Shown: piece after piece, positions 18,787 to 28,952 of the stretch
How the letters are laid out: the number at the start of each line of letters is the position of its first letter
Position numbering within the stretch: position 1 is the first letter of the stretch
NCBI RefSeq assembly: GCF_029855125.1
Contig: NZ_CP123229.1
Location: forward strand, 806,001 to 870,000
Direction: 5' to 3'
Source: Methylocapsa sp. D3K7
Lineage (GTDB): Bacteria; Pseudomonadota; Alphaproteobacteria; Rhizobiales; Beijerinckiaceae
DNA length: 64,000 nucleotides
The notes under the pieces: generated by a model
The model's database searches: none
What the model was told of the DNA's origin: nothing
Seen by the model: only the letters and a program-made list of their open reading frames with translations
Program-made: the position numbers and the translations under genes

Positions 18787-20454
18787 TCAGCCGCCGGATC
18801 TCGTTTCCCCTTGCGGCGTAGCCGAAGGTGAGGCTCGGCCGATCACATTGAAGCGCGCCTTCTGCTCGTCGGTCAACGAGTTGTAGAAATCGGTCAGCGC
18901 GGGTTTGACAGTGTTGACGGCGTCGGCAAGGGCATCAAGGCGTTTGCCCACCGCATCGAGCCGGCCCATCAGTGTCTGTGGAATGTCAGTTGGGCAGGAA
19001 TAATTGAGGTCCGCGGCGGCCTTGGCCGAGGCAGATTTTAGCGCGTCGAAAGCGGCATTCTGCTGTTCGGTCGGTTTGATCAACTCCTTGACGCGCTGCA
19101 CCGGCAATTGCGTGAAGTTCTCCGTCTGCAGCTTGCACAGACCGCCGAGATTGCCTGACGGTGATTCTTCTCGTGCCATTCCGGCGCGCCGATACTCGGT
19201 CTGCGTGCCGATGGCCGCGAATCGATCTTTCTGCTCGTCATCCAAAGAATTGTAGAGCGTCGCAAGCGATGGGCGTAGGATCTGTACGGCCTGACTCATC
19301 GCCTGGATTCGTTTCATGACGACATCGAGTCGCGCAATCGGCGTGAGCGGGACTTCTGTCGGGCACGAAACCCGCAAGATGTTATCGGCCTTTGCGGATG
19401 CCGCCTTGAGATCGTCCAGCGTTGCCACTTGCGATTCAGTAGGCCGGATCACCCTGTCAATCTGGTCAATCGGCAAGCTGACGACACTGGGGGCCAGGCC
19501 ACCACAGGTCATTGCGCTGTTGGAGCGGGCCTCAAGGTTAGCATGCGCCACGGAGCGAGCGGCATAAAGCCGATGATGGTGACGATAATGGCGCCCCTCA
19601 TCGTAGCCGTAAGAGGCGTTGCCGTTCGCAGATGGGACGTTGCCGTAGATGTTGAACAGACTGTTTCCCCCATCGTAATAGGGAGTGTAGGCATAATAGG
19701 GGGAGAACAAGGGGCCCGGCCAGAAGATGCTGGTCAGCAACAAGTCGGGCCCGTAGGCGAAGAAGGGGTCGTAGAAGGCATAGGGCCAGAGCGCGAACGT
19801 CAGCGCATCACCGAAAAAGAAGGGCCAGAAAACCGGTCCTGCCCAATAGCCCCATCCGCTACCCCAATCGTTCCAGCCGGCGCCCCAATAATTGTTGCCC
19901 CAAGAATTCCATGCGGCCATGCTGCCGAAGGCGTTGCGATTGAAGCCATGCGGGTCGAAGCTGTGGACGCCGTTGAATCGGCCAATCTCGCGGCCACCGA
20001 ACCCGTTATGGGCGAAGGCAGTCCGGCCGCCTAGGCCGCCAGCGCCGCCGAACCGCTGCCCTGCCAAGTTTGCGTGCCCAAAACGGTCGCCGCCAAAGTG
20101 GCGACCGCCGAACTGCCGTCCACCGAAATGGCTGCGGGCGAAATGACCCCCTCCGAAGTGCCTGCTACCGAAGTGCCCGCCGCCGAAGTGCCTGCCGCCG
20201 AAGTGCATGCCTCCGAAATGGCCGCCTCGGAAGCCGCCGAAGTGATGGAAGCCGCCGAAACCTCCAAAATGACCGAAGCCTCCGAAGTGGCCCCCGCCAA
20301 AACCGCCGAAGTGACCGCCACCACCGAATCCACCGTGCCCAAAGGCAAATGCTTCGCTCATCACGCCAGGCATCGCACCCGGCGTAAACGAGGCTTCGAG
20401 GCCGAACCCGAGCGCGATCGCCGCTCCGAGAATTTTCAGCATACGGCGAGTCAT
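18787..20454 (-). CDS. secreted Gly/His-rich protein with Spy/LTXXQ domains
   Basis: The 555-residue protein has a signal peptide (MTRRMLKILGAAIALGFGLE). A long low-complexity region of GGHFGG/RHFGG units follows (about residues 38-150), then aromatic Gly-rich sequence. At the C-terminus are two copies of an LTXXQ-like module containing DDEQKDRFAAIG and TDEQKARFNVIG. LTXXQ domains occur in the periplasmic proteins Spy and CpxP, and the His-rich part may bind metal. The start at 20454 has GGGAGAAG upstream; a longer frame begins at 20535. Its strong repeats create misleading open frames on the other strand. Confidence 0.75.
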   Translation of the reverse strand: MTRRMLKILGAAIALGFGLEASFTPGAMPGVMSEAFAFGHGGFGGGGHFGGFGGGHFGGFGHFGGFGGFHHFGGFRGGHFGGMHFGGRHFGGGHFGSRHFGGGHFARSHFGGRQFGGRHFGGDRFGHANLAGQRFGGAGGLGGRTAFAHNGFGGREIGRFNGVHSFDPHGFNRNAFGSMAAWNSWGNNYWGAGWNDWGSGWGYWAGPVFWPFFFGDALTFALWPYAFYDPFFAYGPDLLLTSIFWPGPLFSPYYAYTPYYDGGNSLFNIYGNVPSANGNASYGYDEGRHYRHHHRLYAARSVAHANLEARSNSAMTCGGLAPSVVSLPIDQIDRVIRPTESQVATLDDLKAASAKADNILRVSCPTEVPLTPIARLDVVMKRIQAMSQAVQILRPSLATLYNSLDDEQKDRFAAIGTQTEYRRAGMAREESPSGNLGGLCKLQTENFTQLPVQRVKELIKPTEQQNAAFDALKSASAKAAADLNYSCPTDIPQTLMGRLDAVGKRLDALADAVNTVKPALTDFYNSLTDEQKARFNVIGRASPSATPQGETRSGG

Positions 20455-20699
20455 GGCGCTCTTCTCCCCTGCCGCTTCGGGACTATGACACCCCTGCGCA
20501 CACAGCCAACGCACGGACGGTTCCGCGCGTTCCATGGAACTTTAAGTATGGCTTAAGCCTTTATAATCTAAAGCGCATCGTCAACAAAATGGACGCGATT
20601 TACGCATGCGATTACGAATTCATGTGACGCGCAGAACGGCCACGATTTCGGCCGGACCGCAAAGACCCCGGCGCGAGCGGCGCTATAATTGGGGGCCAA

Positions 20700-20830
20700 A
20701 AGTTTGCGACAGGGAAAGTGACTAAAATTGGTGACTTGAAACGTGAATGGATAGGAACCTCTGGACCTGTCGCGGTGATGTGAACCGCTTCATGATCCGC
20801 TCTTTTGCCTCGTTGGCAGACGTGACTTTT
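20700..20830 (-). pseudogene. possible IS6-family transposase C-terminal relic
   Basis: The minus strand reads MKRFTSPRQVQRFLSIHV (from 20793), which resembles the C-terminal RFKSP..QRFLS.H motif of IS6/IS26-type transposases. It is preceded by NEAKERI and soon broken by a stop. No upstream catalytic domain or terminal repeat was seen. Confidence 0.35.
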
Positions 20831-21914
20831 CCGGCGATTGTGCGATCAGAAGCCGTAGCTCAATTCGTAGTTCCAGCGCCGTTCACGCAGCGCTCGTAGA
20901 GCTTATCATAACGCGAGGCGATTTTACTGCGTGCCGCAGAATCTTGCGCATGAGCCGCCCTACGGCTGCTCGGTCTCGTGGACTTTGGATCAAACGTCGA
21001 GAACGAAGCCGTCCTGGTCGAAGGCGCGCTATCTTACAGGAAGCATCTTCATCTTCAGTGACGCGGGAATTTCCACTTCTGGCGCACTGGCAACATTCTG
21101 GCGGCTTGACCGAATCTCCGCTTTCCACTCATCAAAGCCGTAAACATCTTAGGGTGGACGTCCGCTTTGGAGAAGCGGCTACGGTCGGCTGGAGGATGCA
21201 ATTGGGCGCGAAACAGAAGCGGCTGGCCAGAAGGGGAAGGTCCGGTTCCCGGTCCGAAAACGAAGTTTTGGACATTCGCTTCGCAAGTCTCGTGCGTTCG
21301 GAAAAGAGCGATCCTTCTCTTCCCAACCTCGGCCGCCTTGCGCCAATTCCGGAAATAACCCCGAGTCTTCGACAAGTACATGTTCGCAAAGGTCAATCGC
21401 CAGCATGAACATATGTCTTGTGTATTACGGCTGGCTGGTTTGTCCTTGGTCTGCGACTCATGATGCCCATGGTCTACAGCTTCTGGTCAGTTCCTAAACC
21501 GTCCAGCAATGGCTTTCGGCGAATTTAATGAATGCGTTGAGGTCGTCATCTCGTTCACGCAAACACAGAAGACTGCACGTTCTAAAGAATTCCATGTCGG
21601 CGACCTGCGCCAGCTTCACGGCCGGTGCCCTGAGGCGAGCCGAAATAAATGATAAACCTGCTCCGGCGGAGACGAGAACGAGTGTCCTGTCAATTTTGAG
21701 TATCTTAATACCGCGAGAGAAGAGAGCATTGCTTGAATCCTCGAACATGTCGCGACCTGTCCGTCTGGACCGAGGCGGCTAAACCGCCTTTCCGATCGTG
21801 CATGCCTGATGTCGCCCTGTCATCACTTTAGCCGCTTACATCTAGTCTTTTATGCGCTTGATGACCCGCCCAGATTGTGCTTGCGATACGGATCTGGCAG
21901 TAGAAACAACAGCC
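20831..21914. other. 1.1-kb non-coding stretch
   Basis: No gene with convincing composition is present. A minus-strand frame of 84 codons at 21494-21748 is the most protein-like, but I recognise no family. One copy of the dispersed repeat lies at 21123-21193. Confidence 0.4.
21123..21193 (+). repeat. dispersed island repeat, copy A
   Basis: About 71 bp here match 26456-26527 with roughly 85-90% identity and the same orientation, e.g. GTCCGCTTTGGAGAAGCGGC versus GTCCGCTTTGGAGAAGCAGC. The following bases (from 21202, ATTGGGCGCGAAACAGAAGC) resemble 17194 onward. Confidence 0.7.
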
Positions 21915-24389
21915 ATGAAGTTTGCCACTCCGCTTCCGATTGACGCCGTCCTGGCTGAATTGACAACGGCTTTGGCCGCGCACAGATCTGCCGTCCTAGT
22001 CGCCCCACCCGGCGCTGGTAAAACGACACGCGTCCCTCTCGCCTTGATGGATGAAAGCTGGCTCCTGGGTCGAAAGATCCTGGTTCTGGAACCGCGGCGC
22101 ATTGCCGCGCGGGCTGCCGCCGAGCGCATGGCACACACCTTGTCGGAGGCTATCGGAGGGCGGATCGGATTGCGTGCGCGGATGGTCTCGAAATCAGGGC
22201 CGAATACATGTATCGAGGTCGTCACGGAGGGAGTCTTTACCCGCATGATCCTCGATGATCCTGAGCTTTCCGGGATCGGCGCGGTGCTGTTCGACGAGTT
22301 CCACGAGCGCTCGCTCGATGCCGATCTGGGACTTGCCCTCGCGCTCGACTGCCAGTGCGGCTTACGCGATGACCTGCGCATCCTGCCAATGTCGGCGACG
22401 CTAAATAGCGCTCGGGTCGCCCAACTTCTCGGCAATGCTCCCATCATCGCCAGCGAAGGTCGCGCGTTCCCGGTCGAGACGCGTTATCTCGGCCGTGCTG
22501 ACAACGCGCGCATCGAGGACCAAATGGCAGACGCGGTGATGCGGGCCTTGCGGACGGAATCCGGTTCAATCCTGGCGTTCCTGCCGGGCCAAAGCGAGAT
22601 CCGGCAGGTTGAGGAGCGGTTGCAGGAGCGCATCAGCGATCCGACAATCGTGCTTGCCCCGCTTTACGGGGCGATGGACATGAAAGCGCAGGACCTCGCA
22701 CTCAAGCCAGCACCCAAGGGAGTGCGCAAGGTGGTGCTCGCGACCTCGATTGCCGAGACGTCGGTTACCATCGAGGGCGTGCATGTCGTCATCGACAGTG
22801 GTCTTGCGCGAGTTCCACGTTTCGAGCCGGACGTCGGCGTGACACGGCTCGAGACTGTGCGCGTGTCTCGTGCCGCCGCCGATCAGCGGAGGGGCCGCGC
22901 TGGCCGTACCGAGCCAGGTGTCTGCTTTCGCCTGTGGGACGAGCCGCAAACGCAGAGCCTTCCAGCTTTCGCCGAGCCCGAGATTCGCTCTGCCGATCTT
23001 ACAGCCCTGTTGCTCGACTGCGCGGAATGGGGAACAACCGATCCGCTCTTGCTGTCTTGGATCGATCCACCGTCGGCCGCCGCCACAAACGCCGCGCGCG
23101 AGGAACTGATGGAGTTGGAAGCGCTAGACAAAAGAGGCAGCATCACGGCCATGGGGAGGCGGCTCAGGTCGCTGCCTCTGCCTCCCCGGCTTGCTCGTAT
23201 GGTGATTTTTGCAGCCGAGGTGGGCCAGGCAGAGAAGGCTGCCGAGATCGCTGCGGTTATGGTGGAACGCGGGTTAGGCGGCAATGATGTCGATCTCGCA
23301 TATCGGCTAGAAGATTTCCGCCGTGACCGCTCGCGTCGCGCGAGTGAGATGCGAAAGCTAGCTGTCGGCTGGGCCCAGATGGCAAATGCGGGGCGCTCGG
23401 CACAAGAGCCTCGTGAGGACATGTCGGTCGCGCGCACGCTGGCGTTCGCCTTTCCGGAGCGCATCGGCAAAGCACGTGGCGCACCGGGCCACTTTCTCCT
23501 CGCCAATGGCCGCGGCGCCAGCCTTGATTCGACTCATCCTTTGGCGCGATCACCTTTCCTCGTCTCTGCCGAGCTGTCGGGATCAGCGGGGTCAACGCGC
23601 ATCCTGCTCGCAACCTCAGCTAATGAAGCGGACATTCTCGCTGCCGCCAGTCATCGCATCCGCGAGAAGGACGAGATCGAGTTCGATCAAAGCGCAGGCG
23701 CGCTGAGGTCGCGCCGTGTCCGCCGTCTTGACGCCATCCTGCTCGCAAACGAGCCCAAGGCGGTAATCGCGAGCGAGGAGGCTGCGCGTCTACTGGCTGA
23801 CGGCATTGCACAGCACGGACTGAGCCGTCTGCCGTGGAGCAAGGCGCAAATTCAGCTCCGTGACCGGGTCGGCTTCTTGCGCGCGGCCGGAGAGGACGAA
23901 TGGCCGGACCTGACCATTGAAGCGCTTGCCAAGACGGCCGCGGAATGGCTTGCCCCTTTCCTAGCTGGTAAGACGAAGCTCTCCGAGATCGGCGCTGATG
24001 ACCTCGGCGCGGCCCTCGATGCGCTGCTGCCATGGAACTTAAAGCGGCGCTTGGACGAAGAGGCTCCGACGCATTTCGAGGCGCCCACGGGCAATCATCA
24101 CGCCATCGATTACGAGACGGGACCCGCGCCCACCCTGCACATCCGCGTGCAGGAGTTGTTTGGGCTGACGCAACATCCTTCGATCGCCAAGGGCAAGCTG
24201 CCCCTCACACTGTATTTGCTCTCGCCGGCGCACCGGCCGATTCAGATCACGCGCGATCTCCCGGGTTTCTGGAAGGGATCGTGGACGGCGGTTAAGGCCG
24301 ACATGAAAGGGCGCTATCCGCGGCATCCCTGGCCCGACGATCCCACCTCGGCAGTTCCGACCTCTCGGGCCAAGCCACGCGGAACGTGA
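21915..24389 (+). CDS. hrpB: ATP-dependent helicase HrpB
   Basis: HrpB is a DEAH/RHA-type helicase of unknown cellular role. The 824-residue protein shows Walker A PPGAGKT near residue 36, the family-specific DEFH box in LFDEFHERSLDADLGLALAL, MSATLN, ATSIAETSVTIEG and QRRGRAGRTEPG. The HrpB C-terminal domain ends near WPDDP, as in the family. The start at 21915 (MKFATPLPIDAVL) matches family N-termini; upstream ATGs at 21852 and 21861 add unlike residues. A chromosomal housekeeping-type gene on an island is unusual; whether another copy exists elsewhere cannot be told. Confidence 0.93.
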   Translation: MKFATPLPIDAVLAELTTALAAHRSAVLVAPPGAGKTTRVPLALMDESWLLGRKILVLEPRRIAARAAAERMAHTLSEAIGGRIGLRARMVSKSGPNTCIEVVTEGVFTRMILDDPELSGIGAVLFDEFHERSLDADLGLALALDCQCGLRDDLRILPMSATLNSARVAQLLGNAPIIASEGRAFPVETRYLGRADNARIEDQMADAVMRALRTESGSILAFLPGQSEIRQVEERLQERISDPTIVLAPLYGAMDMKAQDLALKPAPKGVRKVVLATSIAETSVTIEGVHVVIDSGLARVPRFEPDVGVTRLETVRVSRAAADQRRGRAGRTEPGVCFRLWDEPQTQSLPAFAEPEIRSADLTALLLDCAEWGTTDPLLLSWIDPPSAAATNAAREELMELEALDKRGSITAMGRRLRSLPLPPRLARMVIFAAEVGQAEKAAEIAAVMVERGLGGNDVDLAYRLEDFRRDRSRRASEMRKLAVGWAQMANAGRSAQEPREDMSVARTLAFAFPERIGKARGAPGHFLLANGRGASLDSTHPLARSPFLVSAELSGSAGSTRILLATSANEADILAAASHRIREKDEIEFDQSAGALRSRRVRRLDAILLANEPKAVIASEEAARLLADGIAQHGLSRLPWSKAQIQLRDRVGFLRAAGEDEWPDLTIEALAKTAAEWLAPFLAGKTKLSEIGADDLGAALDALLPWNLKRRLDEEAPTHFEAPTGNHHAIDYETGPAPTLHIRVQELFGLTQHPSIAKGKLPLTLYLLSPAHRPIQITRDLPGFWKGSWTAVKADMKGRYPRHPWPDDPTSAVPTSRAKPRGT

Positions 24390-24570
24390 TCGAATGAACT
24401 TACAGCAGCGTGCAATCCGTATGACCATATTGAAGACTATAGCATCAATTATTCTCCCTTCGCCCGTGGCGATCAGGGGGCTTCCGAAGCGAGTCGGGAA
24501 CCGTTGAACGAACGACCGGTATTGGAAGGGATAGTTAGGCTCGTGAACGACGTACATGGGTCAATTGTCA

Positions 24571-24652
24571 ACGTTTCGCCCGGGTGCCAGACTGGTCCGA
24601 TGTTCCTCAAGATCCGGACGTGCTGGCAACAATCAGACACTTCAGAGTCGCA
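24571..24652 (+). repeat. dispersed inverted repeat, copy 1
   Basis: About 80 bp match the reverse complement of 31931-32014 at roughly 85% (shared pieces include ACGTTTCGCCCG, CCAGACTGGTCCG and ACTTCAGAGTCGC). A fragment of it (TCAGACACTTCGGAGTCGCG) also occurs at 18579-18598. The repeat is non-coding, between hrpB and the AEC permease gene. Confidence 0.65.
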
Positions 24653-24662
24653 CCAACAGTGG

Positions 24663-25571
24663 TCAGAGGAAACTCAGCAAATGCCACCACACGGGGAGCG
24701 TCAGGAAGGAAAGCGGAATGCCGACACCGACCATCAGCGTGAGCAGCGGCGGGTCCAGGTCGTGATCGATCGCGACGATGCTCGCCCCAATCATCGGCCC
24801 CATCGCGGCCTCGAACACGGTTACACTCAGCACCTGCCCCTTGGCCCCCAGCACACCCGCAAATAGCAATAGGACCAGCACGGGGGCGACCGCGAGCTTG
24901 AAGACAAGTCCGACGGCCAGCGCACACGCCTTGCCCCGCATCTGGCTTAGGTGAAGCTGGTAGCCGACCGATACGAGAGCAATTGGCACGAGCGTAGCGC
25001 CCAGGCGCCTAAGCAGATCGTCGAGCCAGATCGGGTATTGGAACGGCATGAGCAGCAACGCGAGCACGAAGGCTTGAAAGGGCGCGAACAGCACAATCTT
25101 TCGGACCACCTTCTTCGCATCGATGCTGTCACCGGAGGAATACAGCGAGGCCACCAGGATGCCGAGGGTTGAGAGCACAAAATACGACCCCAACTGGTCG
25201 ATCAATATTCCGAGACCAAGAAACTGCGGGCCATAAAACGTTTCGATCATCGGCAGACCAAGAAACGACGTGTTCGCTAGCCCGCCTGTGAGCATTAGCC
25301 CCCCGGTTGTCGCCCGTGAAAAACCAAGCTGCCGTGCGGCCAGCCAAAAGAAACCGCATCCGATCCCAAACATGACCCAGGCCATCAACGCGGGCAGGAT
25401 CAGGGTCGTATCGAGTTTCAGGCCATGCACGTAGGTCAGGGTCAGCGCCGGAAGCGAAATATGAACGACGAACCCGTTCAACGACGCCGCTGCGTTGTCC
25501 GGCAAGCGCCCCGAACGGCGCAAGAGGATTCCAAGAAGGAAGCAGGCTGCCAGAAGCAGGTAGTTGTTCAT
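24663..25571 (-). CDS. AEC-family (auxin efflux carrier-like) permease
   Basis: This 302-residue protein has about ten hydrophobic helices with a polar centre and the pattern LLAACFLLGILLRRSGRLPDN at the N-terminus. TGGLANTSFLGLPMIETFYG is the conserved AEC segment. Bacterial members export small organic acids such as malate or malonate; the substrate here is unknown. It is convergent with hrpB. It is divergent from the cyclic-nucleotide-binding gene at 25693, and the 121-bp gap must carry both promoters. Confidence 0.85.
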   Translation of the reverse strand: MNNYLLLAACFLLGILLRRSGRLPDNAAASLNGFVVHISLPALTLTYVHGLKLDTTLILPALMAWVMFGIGCGFFWLAARQLGFSRATTGGLMLTGGLANTSFLGLPMIETFYGPQFLGLGILIDQLGSYFVLSTLGILVASLYSSGDSIDAKKVVRKIVLFAPFQAFVLALLLMPFQYPIWLDDLLRRLGATLVPIALVSVGYQLHLSQMRGKACALAVGLVFKLAVAPVLVLLLFAGVLGAKGQVLSVTVFEAAMGPMIGASIVAIDHDLDPPLLTLMVGVGIPLSFLTLPVWWHLLSFL

Positions 25572-25692
25572 CGAACCGCCCTAGTCGCTCTGGGGCCGCA
25601 ACGGCGCCTACTATGGGGGACAATACAAAGCGGCGAAACCGGGAATTGGTAAGACAAGCCATCTTGCAGTACGCTGCGACATCCTCGCCAAA

Positions 25693-26208
25693 ATGACCTT
25701 AAGCATGCCGGCAGACAATATTTCTTTAGAGGGCCTCGAAGCCGCCATCGCGTGTTTTCGCGCGGGCGGTTCTTCGGCGACGCCGGGCGACGCGTTGCTG
25801 CTGCCCTGCTGGCGCGACGAGGACTGGAAACAGCTGTTCCGGTTTACGAGCATCCGCAGAGTGATGGCCGGCGACGCGCTGATCCGGCGCGGCGAGCCTG
25901 ACCGGACGCTCTACTTTGTGCTGCATGGCGACCTTGAAGTCATTGTGCACTCAGGCGATGGGCTCACCATGGGCCGCGTGTCTTTGGTCGGAGCGGGGTC
26001 GGTCTTGGGAGAGCTGGCGTTTTTCGACGGCGGCCCAAGGTCGGCTGGAGCCTGGGCGGTGGAGGATTGCGAAGTTGCGGCGATGACCCCGGACCAATAC
26101 GTCGCATTCGAGCAGAGCAGTCCGGCCCTCGCGCGCGAACTGATCTTCGCGCTCGGCCGGATTCTCGCGATCCGACTGCGCAGGACGAATGCAAAAGTCG
26201 TCGGGTGA
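25693..26208 (+). CDS. cyclic-nucleotide-binding (Crp-like) domain protein
   Basis: This 171-residue protein carries one cNMP-binding beta-roll: IRRVMAGDALIRRGEPDRTLYFVLHGDLEV, then GAGSVLGELAFFDGGPRSAGAWA, which corresponds to the phosphate-binding cassette. The usual Arg of the cassette is present (PRSAGAWA). No helix-turn-helix follows, so it is not a Crp-type activator on its own; it may regulate a partner or be a truncated form. It is divergent from the AEC permease gene. Confidence 0.8.
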   Translation: MTLSMPADNISLEGLEAAIACFRAGGSSATPGDALLLPCWRDEDWKQLFRFTSIRRVMAGDALIRRGEPDRTLYFVLHGDLEVIVHSGDGLTMGRVSLVGAGSVLGELAFFDGGPRSAGAWAVEDCEVAAMTPDQYVAFEQSSPALARELIFALGRILAIRLRRTNAKVVG

Positions 26209-26690
26209 ATTCCCGCGAGGTCGCACTCGGGCACCGATCCGAAGTCAATATCCCAAAGCCGGAACGATGCACGGGGACAAAGTCAATCTGGACGCGGTCT
26301 CCGCTCGATGTCGGGCCGGTCGCCATCGACGCCAGCACCTAGGACCCGCCCTGCATGCTGATGGATCCAGAACTGACCGACTGCTTCCGGCCCGAGCGGG
26401 CCATACGACGAATGTCCGCTTCTCGGTCTCGCCGTCCCAGAGCGGATCGTCGCAAATCCACCCATCATAGCCGTGAACACCTTTAGGGTGGATGTCCGCT
26501 TTGGAGAAGCAGCTATGGTCGGCTGGACGGCCCAAATGGGCGCGATTCAGCGCTTCGCAGGCTCGGCCTTATCTGTCCGGTTTTCACCCGACCCGGCCGT
26601 TCGCCAGAGTCGTCGTGAGTCGCAACTTAGGAGTCAAAATGCAAAGTAACTGCACGATCCGGCCATGTCCGACAGCATACGGGAATAACA
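26209..26690. other. non-coding stretch with dispersed repeat
   Basis: This is a 482-bp spacer without a convincing gene. The repeat copy at 26456-26527 lies in it, preceded by a related stretch (26395-26425, ACGAATGTCCGCTTCTCGGT). Confidence 0.4.
26456..26527 (+). repeat. dispersed island repeat, copy B
   Basis: This is the partner of 21123-21193 in direct orientation. It differs by a few substitutions and one indel. Confidence 0.7.
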
Positions 26691-27008
26691 TCAGCACAAC
26701 CGCTCTCCCCACCCGATTGCCTGGCGGCTCGGATGCACAATGATCCAGAATTTCGTCAGGTCGCTCTCGTCGTCGGTCCGTTTGGAGAAATGTACGGCAG
26801 ACCCCGCCCCATCGCGATAAGCGATGCCGATGGTGGCACCGACGTCCGGTGTTCGACCGTGAGTGCCATCGCCGAATGTGAGCCTGCCGCTTTCTGGATC
26901 CAACACGAATACGGGATCATCAGGCCGGGCGTTCCGAAGGTCGGATACACGGGTCCATGCTTGATCATTCACGGTCACTGCAACCGTTGCTTCGACGTTG
27001 CGTCCCAT
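26691..27008 (-). CDS. hypothetical protein with FGDGTHG motif
   Basis: This is a 105-residue frame starting MGRNVEATVAVTVNDQAWTR. The segment DPESGRLTFGDGTHGRTPDV followed by GATIGIAYRDGAGSA resembles a motif in phage baseplate-like and other beta-rich proteins. That link is only by eye. It has no signal peptide and no conserved neighbour. It could be a fragment of a longer protein. Confidence 0.45.
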   Translation of the reverse strand: MGRNVEATVAVTVNDQAWTRVSDLRNARPDDPVFVLDPESGRLTFGDGTHGRTPDVGATIGIAYRDGAGSAVHFSKRTDDESDLTKFWIIVHPSRQAIGWGERLC

Positions 27009-27291
27009 GAAAGTCGCCCCTCGCTAGCATAGAATCTTGAAAGATTTAAAGGCAGAGAACATTGGCGAGGTGATGACGTCGACTGACGGCGTTGTGCACG
27101 ACAAAGGTGTAGAGCCCTTCGCCGTATAAGCGATCCGAGCCGCTCGTGCTCAACCAACCGAAGTCCATTAACGCCAACTGTGGGCTTTCTGTCAAAACTA
27201 CAAACGCGGTCTCGCCGCGCGGATAGCTGTCACCGGTGACTGACCTCTTGATCTGGCACGCTTGAAGTCCCCATGTAGCTTTGCGCGGCGA

Positions 27292-28593
27292 TCAAGCGGA
27301 TCCATGGCGCTCCGGGTCTGGTATCACATTTGCGTGCAGACGCGATACATACCAGCATAGCGCCGCCACTGGGATTCCGATCAGTGAGCTCAGCACGAAA
27401 AATATCGTGAATCCAGTTTTCGCGATCACGAAGCCAGAGGCGCCGGCGAGGATGCTTCCGGGAAAAGCGCATAGCGAGGTGAGAAGCGCGTATTGGCTGG
27501 CGGCAAGTTCCGTCGCAGTGAGCATCGACATGTAGTTGATCAGCACGACCTGCGCGAAAGCGTAGGCGAACCCTTCTATGCTGACCGCAACGGCGAAGAT
27601 CCAAAAATGGCCGCCGCCACTTTCGGAGAGCCAGGCGAGGCTGAGATGGGAAGCTGATCCCGCGATCGTGCCGAGCAGCAGGCTCGGCATCATGCCTATC
27701 CTGCGAATGATGTGGGCGCTGAAAAACGTGGCTCCGAGCGCGATCCAGAACCCGAACAATTTGGTGACCGTCGCAATTTCTGTGTCGGAATAATCCAGGC
27801 TTTTGAATAAGGGCAGCGACATGGCGGTTGAAAGGTAGCCCGGCATTCGAAAGCCGGCGACCATGAGGAGGATCGGAAGCGCCAAAGGCCCGAGCCGTCC
27901 GACCATCTCCTTGATCGGCGCGATCACCGTCGCGGCGAAACCCCGATGGTTATGAGGCACTGTGAAATCGGACTCGGGCTCGGGCGCGACGAAAGCGGAG
28001 ATCGCTCCGACCGTCATCAGCGCCGCCATGCCGAGATAGGCGAAGCGCCACCCGTATCTATCGGCGAGCAGCAGCGCGCCGGCGCCGGCAGCGAGCGTCC
28101 CGACGCGGTATCCCATCTCCGAAATCGCCGTCATGACAGATTGCTTCGCAACCGGAACCGACGTGATGCGCCAGCCGTCGATCGTGATGTCCTGCGTCGC
28201 CCCGGCGACGCCGAGGGCGATGGAGAACGCCGCGGTGTAGGCGATCCAATGAGCCGGATCGCCGAAGGAGACGCCTGCGAGCGCCAGCATGACGGCCAGC
28301 TGCGAAACGACGATCCAGCCGCGGCGGCGCCCAAGAAGGGCGCCGAAAATCGGCGCGTCGTATATGTCGAGGAACGGCGCCCAGACGAATTTGAATTTGT
28401 AAGCGATGGTGAACTCGCTCATCAGCCCGATCGTCTCAATCGGAACCTTCGCCTCCGACAGCCAGGCGGATTGCGTCGAATAGACCAGCAGATAAGGAAT
28501 GCCCGCGCTGAAGCCGAGCCCCAGCATCGCCGCGTAACGTCGGTCGGCCAACAAATGGGAGAGGAGGGAGTTTTTTACTGGATCCTCCTGCAT
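27292..28593 (-). CDS. AmpG-like MFS permease
   Basis: This 433-residue major-facilitator protein has about 12 helices. Its N-terminus, LLADRRYAAMLGLGFSAGIPYLLV, and the segments LSEAKVPIETIGLMS, KFVWAPFLD and GVAGATQDITIDGWR are characteristic of AmpG-type permeases, which import muropeptides. The ATG at 28593 is preferred to a TTG at 28599. No ampC, ampR or other cell-wall recycling gene adjoins it, so the substrate is inferred from family only. Confidence 0.85.
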   Translation of the reverse strand: MQEDPVKNSLLSHLLADRRYAAMLGLGFSAGIPYLLVYSTQSAWLSEAKVPIETIGLMSEFTIAYKFKFVWAPFLDIYDAPIFGALLGRRRGWIVVSQLAVMLALAGVSFGDPAHWIAYTAAFSIALGVAGATQDITIDGWRITSVPVAKQSVMTAISEMGYRVGTLAAGAGALLLADRYGWRFAYLGMAALMTVGAISAFVAPEPESDFTVPHNHRGFAATVIAPIKEMVGRLGPLALPILLMVAGFRMPGYLSTAMSLPLFKSLDYSDTEIATVTKLFGFWIALGATFFSAHIIRRIGMMPSLLLGTIAGSASHLSLAWLSESGGGHFWIFAVAVSIEGFAYAFAQVVLINYMSMLTATELAASQYALLTSLCAFPGSILAGASGFVIAKTGFTIFFVLSSLIGIPVAALCWYVSRLHANVIPDPERHGSA

Positions 28594-28952
28594 TTCCAAC
28601 TCTATTCCCTCTCTTGGAATGTCTTTTCAATCAATTGCCTCTTTGACGGCACTCATTCTTCCACAAAGGGCACATGCGAGCTGAGCGTTTTCGCGAGACG
28701 GCTGGATGACTTAAATAAGACGAAGCACGATAAGCCGGACCGCCTTCAATTACAGAGGTGCTGTATTAGTGGCGGGAACTGTGAGCAAAAATCTGCAGGG
28801 ACGCTACTATAACGTTGGCCTTCCCACCATCACGACTGAGGCATTTGGCCGATGTTTATGTCCGGTTCAACGGCGCAATTTTGCGCTCGCAATGATTTCA
28901 ATAGGTTATCGATAGCCCGAGTGCCGTTCGCAGTCGATGTTGAAATTGGCGT
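28594..28952. other. intergenic region left of the IS256 element
   Basis: No gene or repeat was recognised. It contains the upstream region of the AmpG-like permease gene. Confidence 0.4.

Noticed and set aside
19429..20556. Plus-strand frames opposite the Gly/His-rich gene (e.g. 20074-20556)
   Set aside because: They arise from the repetitive codons of the minus-strand gene, lack ribosome sites and show monotonous Ala/Glu/Pro or Arg patterns.
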